NCBI RefSeq assembly: GCF_039778605.1
Contig: NZ_CP156060.1
Coordinates: 992,001-1,056,000 of the forward strand
DNA: 64,000 bases
Origin: Flavobacterium sp. WV_118_3
Lineage (GTDB): Bacteria; Bacteroidota; Bacteroidia; Flavobacteriales; Flavobacteriaceae
Direction of reading: 5' to 3'
Positions within the stretch are counted from its first letter, which is position 1. Each line of letters begins with the position of its first letter. The position numbers and the translations under genes are program-made. The notes beneath the pieces were generated by a model. That model did not search any database, had not been told where the DNA came from, and saw only the letters and a list, made by a program, of their open reading frames with translations. Positions 62,571 to 64,000 of this stretch are shown here, piece after piece.

Positions 62571-64000
62571 ATGAGAACGTACTTTACGCTATTTATACTT
62601 TTATTATATAACGTATCCTTTTCACAAGAAGACGCTTGGGTTTATTTTTTGGATAAACCCAATGCGCAAACGTTTCTGAATAATCCGTTGTCAATACTTT
62701 CACAACGTGCTTTAGACCGGAGAACCGCACAGGGAATCGCACTCGATGAAAAAGATGCACCCATTCATCAATCCTATATTGATCAGGTAACAGCAACTCC
62801 GGGGGTTACGGTTATGGCCCAATCCAAATGGTTAAATGCATTACATGTTCGCGGAACACAACAAGCTATTACTGATTTAACAAGTCTGCCGTTTGTGAGT
62901 AGTATTGACTTTGCGAATAAAACCTTGAATGCCGGAAAAATGATACAAAACCCGGTTTCCGGTTTGTTCCACAAAACATTGAATGTACAGGCGGATTTTC
63001 CCTATGGACAATCGGCAGCACAAATACAAATGCTCAACGGACATTTACTACACCAGCAAAATTATACCGGTAGCGGAAAGATTATTGCCGTACTCGATGC
63101 CGGTTTTCCGGGAGTAAATACAACCACACCATTTGCCCGTATCCGAAATAATAATCAGATTAAAGGCGGCTATAATTTTGTAAACCGCAATACTGATTTT
63201 TATACTGGTTACCAGCACGGTACCCAGGTGTTGTCGAATATGGCGGCTTATGTCGAAAACCAGTTGGTGGGAACCGCACCGGATGCATCCTATTATTTAT
63301 TTGTAACGGAAGATTATAATACCGAGAATCCACTGGAAGAAAGCCTTTGGGTGGAAGCGGCAGAAATGGCTGATAGTTTGGGTGTGGATGTGATCAATTC
63401 TTCTTTAGGTTATAGTCAGTTCACAAACGCCAGTTATAATTATACCTATCAGGACATGAACGGTACTACAACCTTTGTGACTCGCGGTGCCAATATCGCT
63501 TTTACAAGAGGTATGATTGTAGTGTGTTCAGCCGGTAACGAAGGGGCAAAACCGTGGAAATATATTACGGCTCCTGCAGATGGACCAAATGTTTTGACCA
63601 TCGGTTCTGTAAATGCATCTGAAGTACGTTCGTCGTTTAGTTCGCAGGGACCTACTGCCGACGGAAGAATTAAGCCTGATGTAATGGCTATGGGTGCCGG
63701 TTCGGCTGTAACTACTGAAACCGGAGAATTAGGCTTTAATAATGGAACATCTTTTTCATCACCAACGCTTGCCGGATTAGTAGCTTGTTTGTGGCAGGCA
63801 TTACCAGACAAAACCAATGCGGAGATTGTACAACGCATAAAACAATCGGCCGATCGCTATACTAACCCGGACAATTTTTACGGCTATGGAATTCCGGATT
63901 TCTATTCGGCCTTAAGTCTTACATTGGCAACCGAGGCTTTTACATTAAACGGATTTAGCCTATATCCGAATCCTACAAATGCAAACCTAACCATTTCGGC
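62571..64000 (+). CDS. Secreted S8 (subtilisin) serine protease with T9SS-type tail, 3' end missing
   Basis: Runs off the right edge after 476 codons. Signal peptide MRTYFTLFILLLYNVSFSQ, then a propeptide-like region to about 150, then a complete catalytic triad: D176 in IIAVLDAGFPG, H216 in YQHGTQVLSNMA and S394 in NGTSFSSPTLAG; the oxyanion Asn is in SAGNEG. Near the edge GFSLYPNPTNANLTIS is the start of a type A T9SS C-terminal sorting domain, so the enzyme is probably secreted by type IX secretion. Confidence 0.9.
   Translation, partial: MRTYFTLFILLLYNVSFSQEDAWVYFLDKPNAQTFLNNPLSILSQRALDRRTAQGIALDEKDAPIHQSYIDQVTATPGVTVMAQSKWLNALHVRGTQQAITDLTSLPFVSSIDFANKTLNAGKMIQNPVSGLFHKTLNVQADFPYGQSAAQIQMLNGHLLHQQNYTGSGKIIAVLDAGFPGVNTTTPFARIRNNNQIKGGYNFVNRNTDFYTGYQHGTQVLSNMAAYVENQLVGTAPDASYYLFVTEDYNTENPLEESLWVEAAEMADSLGVDVINSSLGYSQFTNASYNYTYQDMNGTTTFVTRGANIAFTRGMIVVCSAGNEGAKPWKYITAPADGPNVLTIGSVNASEVRSSFSSQGPTADGRIKPDVMAMGAGSAVTTETGELGFNNGTSFSSPTLAGLVACLWQALPDKTNAEIVQRIKQSADRYTNPDNFYGYGIPDFYSALSLTLATEAFTLNGFSLYPNPTNANLTIS

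Overview
The window comes from a member of the Bacteroidota, most likely a Flavobacterium-like Flavobacteriaceae. Reasons: many genes are preceded by the Bacteroidota -7 box TAnnTTTG, several with a TTG about 19-23 bases upstream; Shine-Dalgarno sequences are rare; a secreted subtilase carries a type IX secretion-type tail; and the gene families (LysM/periplasmic-binding fusion, DUF2490, YceI, SIMPL, DASS plus b558-type succinate dehydrogenase) are typical of the group. Species cannot be set from the sequence alone. No rRNA, tRNA or CRISPR array was seen.

Layout. 1-6013 (minus): a trp operon, trpE-G-D-C-F-B-A, running off the left edge. It is led by a tiny peptide with three tandem Trp codons and an attenuator. 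6059-7499 (minus): a CLC antiporter of the fluoride type behind a fluoride (crcB) riboswitch. 7656-19098 (plus): one long sulfate-to-cysteine operon: APS reductase, ATP sulfurylase, serine acetyltransferase, cysteine synthase, SUMT, sulfite reductase flavoprotein and hemoprotein, a DUF2490 barrel, and a siroheme-synthase/TSUP-transporter fusion. It is preceded by two consecutive Cys/Met-rich leader peptides, each with its own terminator and a matching antiterminator. This double attenuator is the most striking signal in the window.

19180-20932 (minus): marR-nitroreductase-yceI with two MarR-type operators over the promoter. 21012-22887 (plus): two thioredoxin-fold proteins and a lipocalin-like lipoprotein. 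22955-25692: a small accessory patch with a PIN-domain protein and unknown partner, a rhodanese, and an IS3-family element sitting in the loop of what was an intrinsic terminator. 25707-40178: mostly housekeeping genes (LOG, uvrA, CLC-CBS, AlkD-like, AcpH-like, acyltransferase, glmM, SDR, GNAT, nucleotidase, agmatine-deiminase-like, VOC, AraC).

40254-49138 (plus): a peptide deformylase with a signal peptide, a VOC protein, then a C4-dicarboxylate unit (porin, DASS symporter, three-subunit succinate dehydrogenase/fumarate reductase) and a class V aminotransferase. 49158-64000: lipid A-type acyltransferase, rhomboid, SIMPL, guaA, the LysM fusion with osmC/DUF805/DUF3820, pyrG, yidC, a MORN/YwqK-like protein, mnmA, and a truncated subtilase.

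Both biosynthetic operons (trp and cys) appear to be controlled by ribosome-mediated attenuation, and the fluoride gene by an RNA sensor. Several genes have -7 boxes so close to the start codon that they decide which start is used; in guaA the message may be leaderless.
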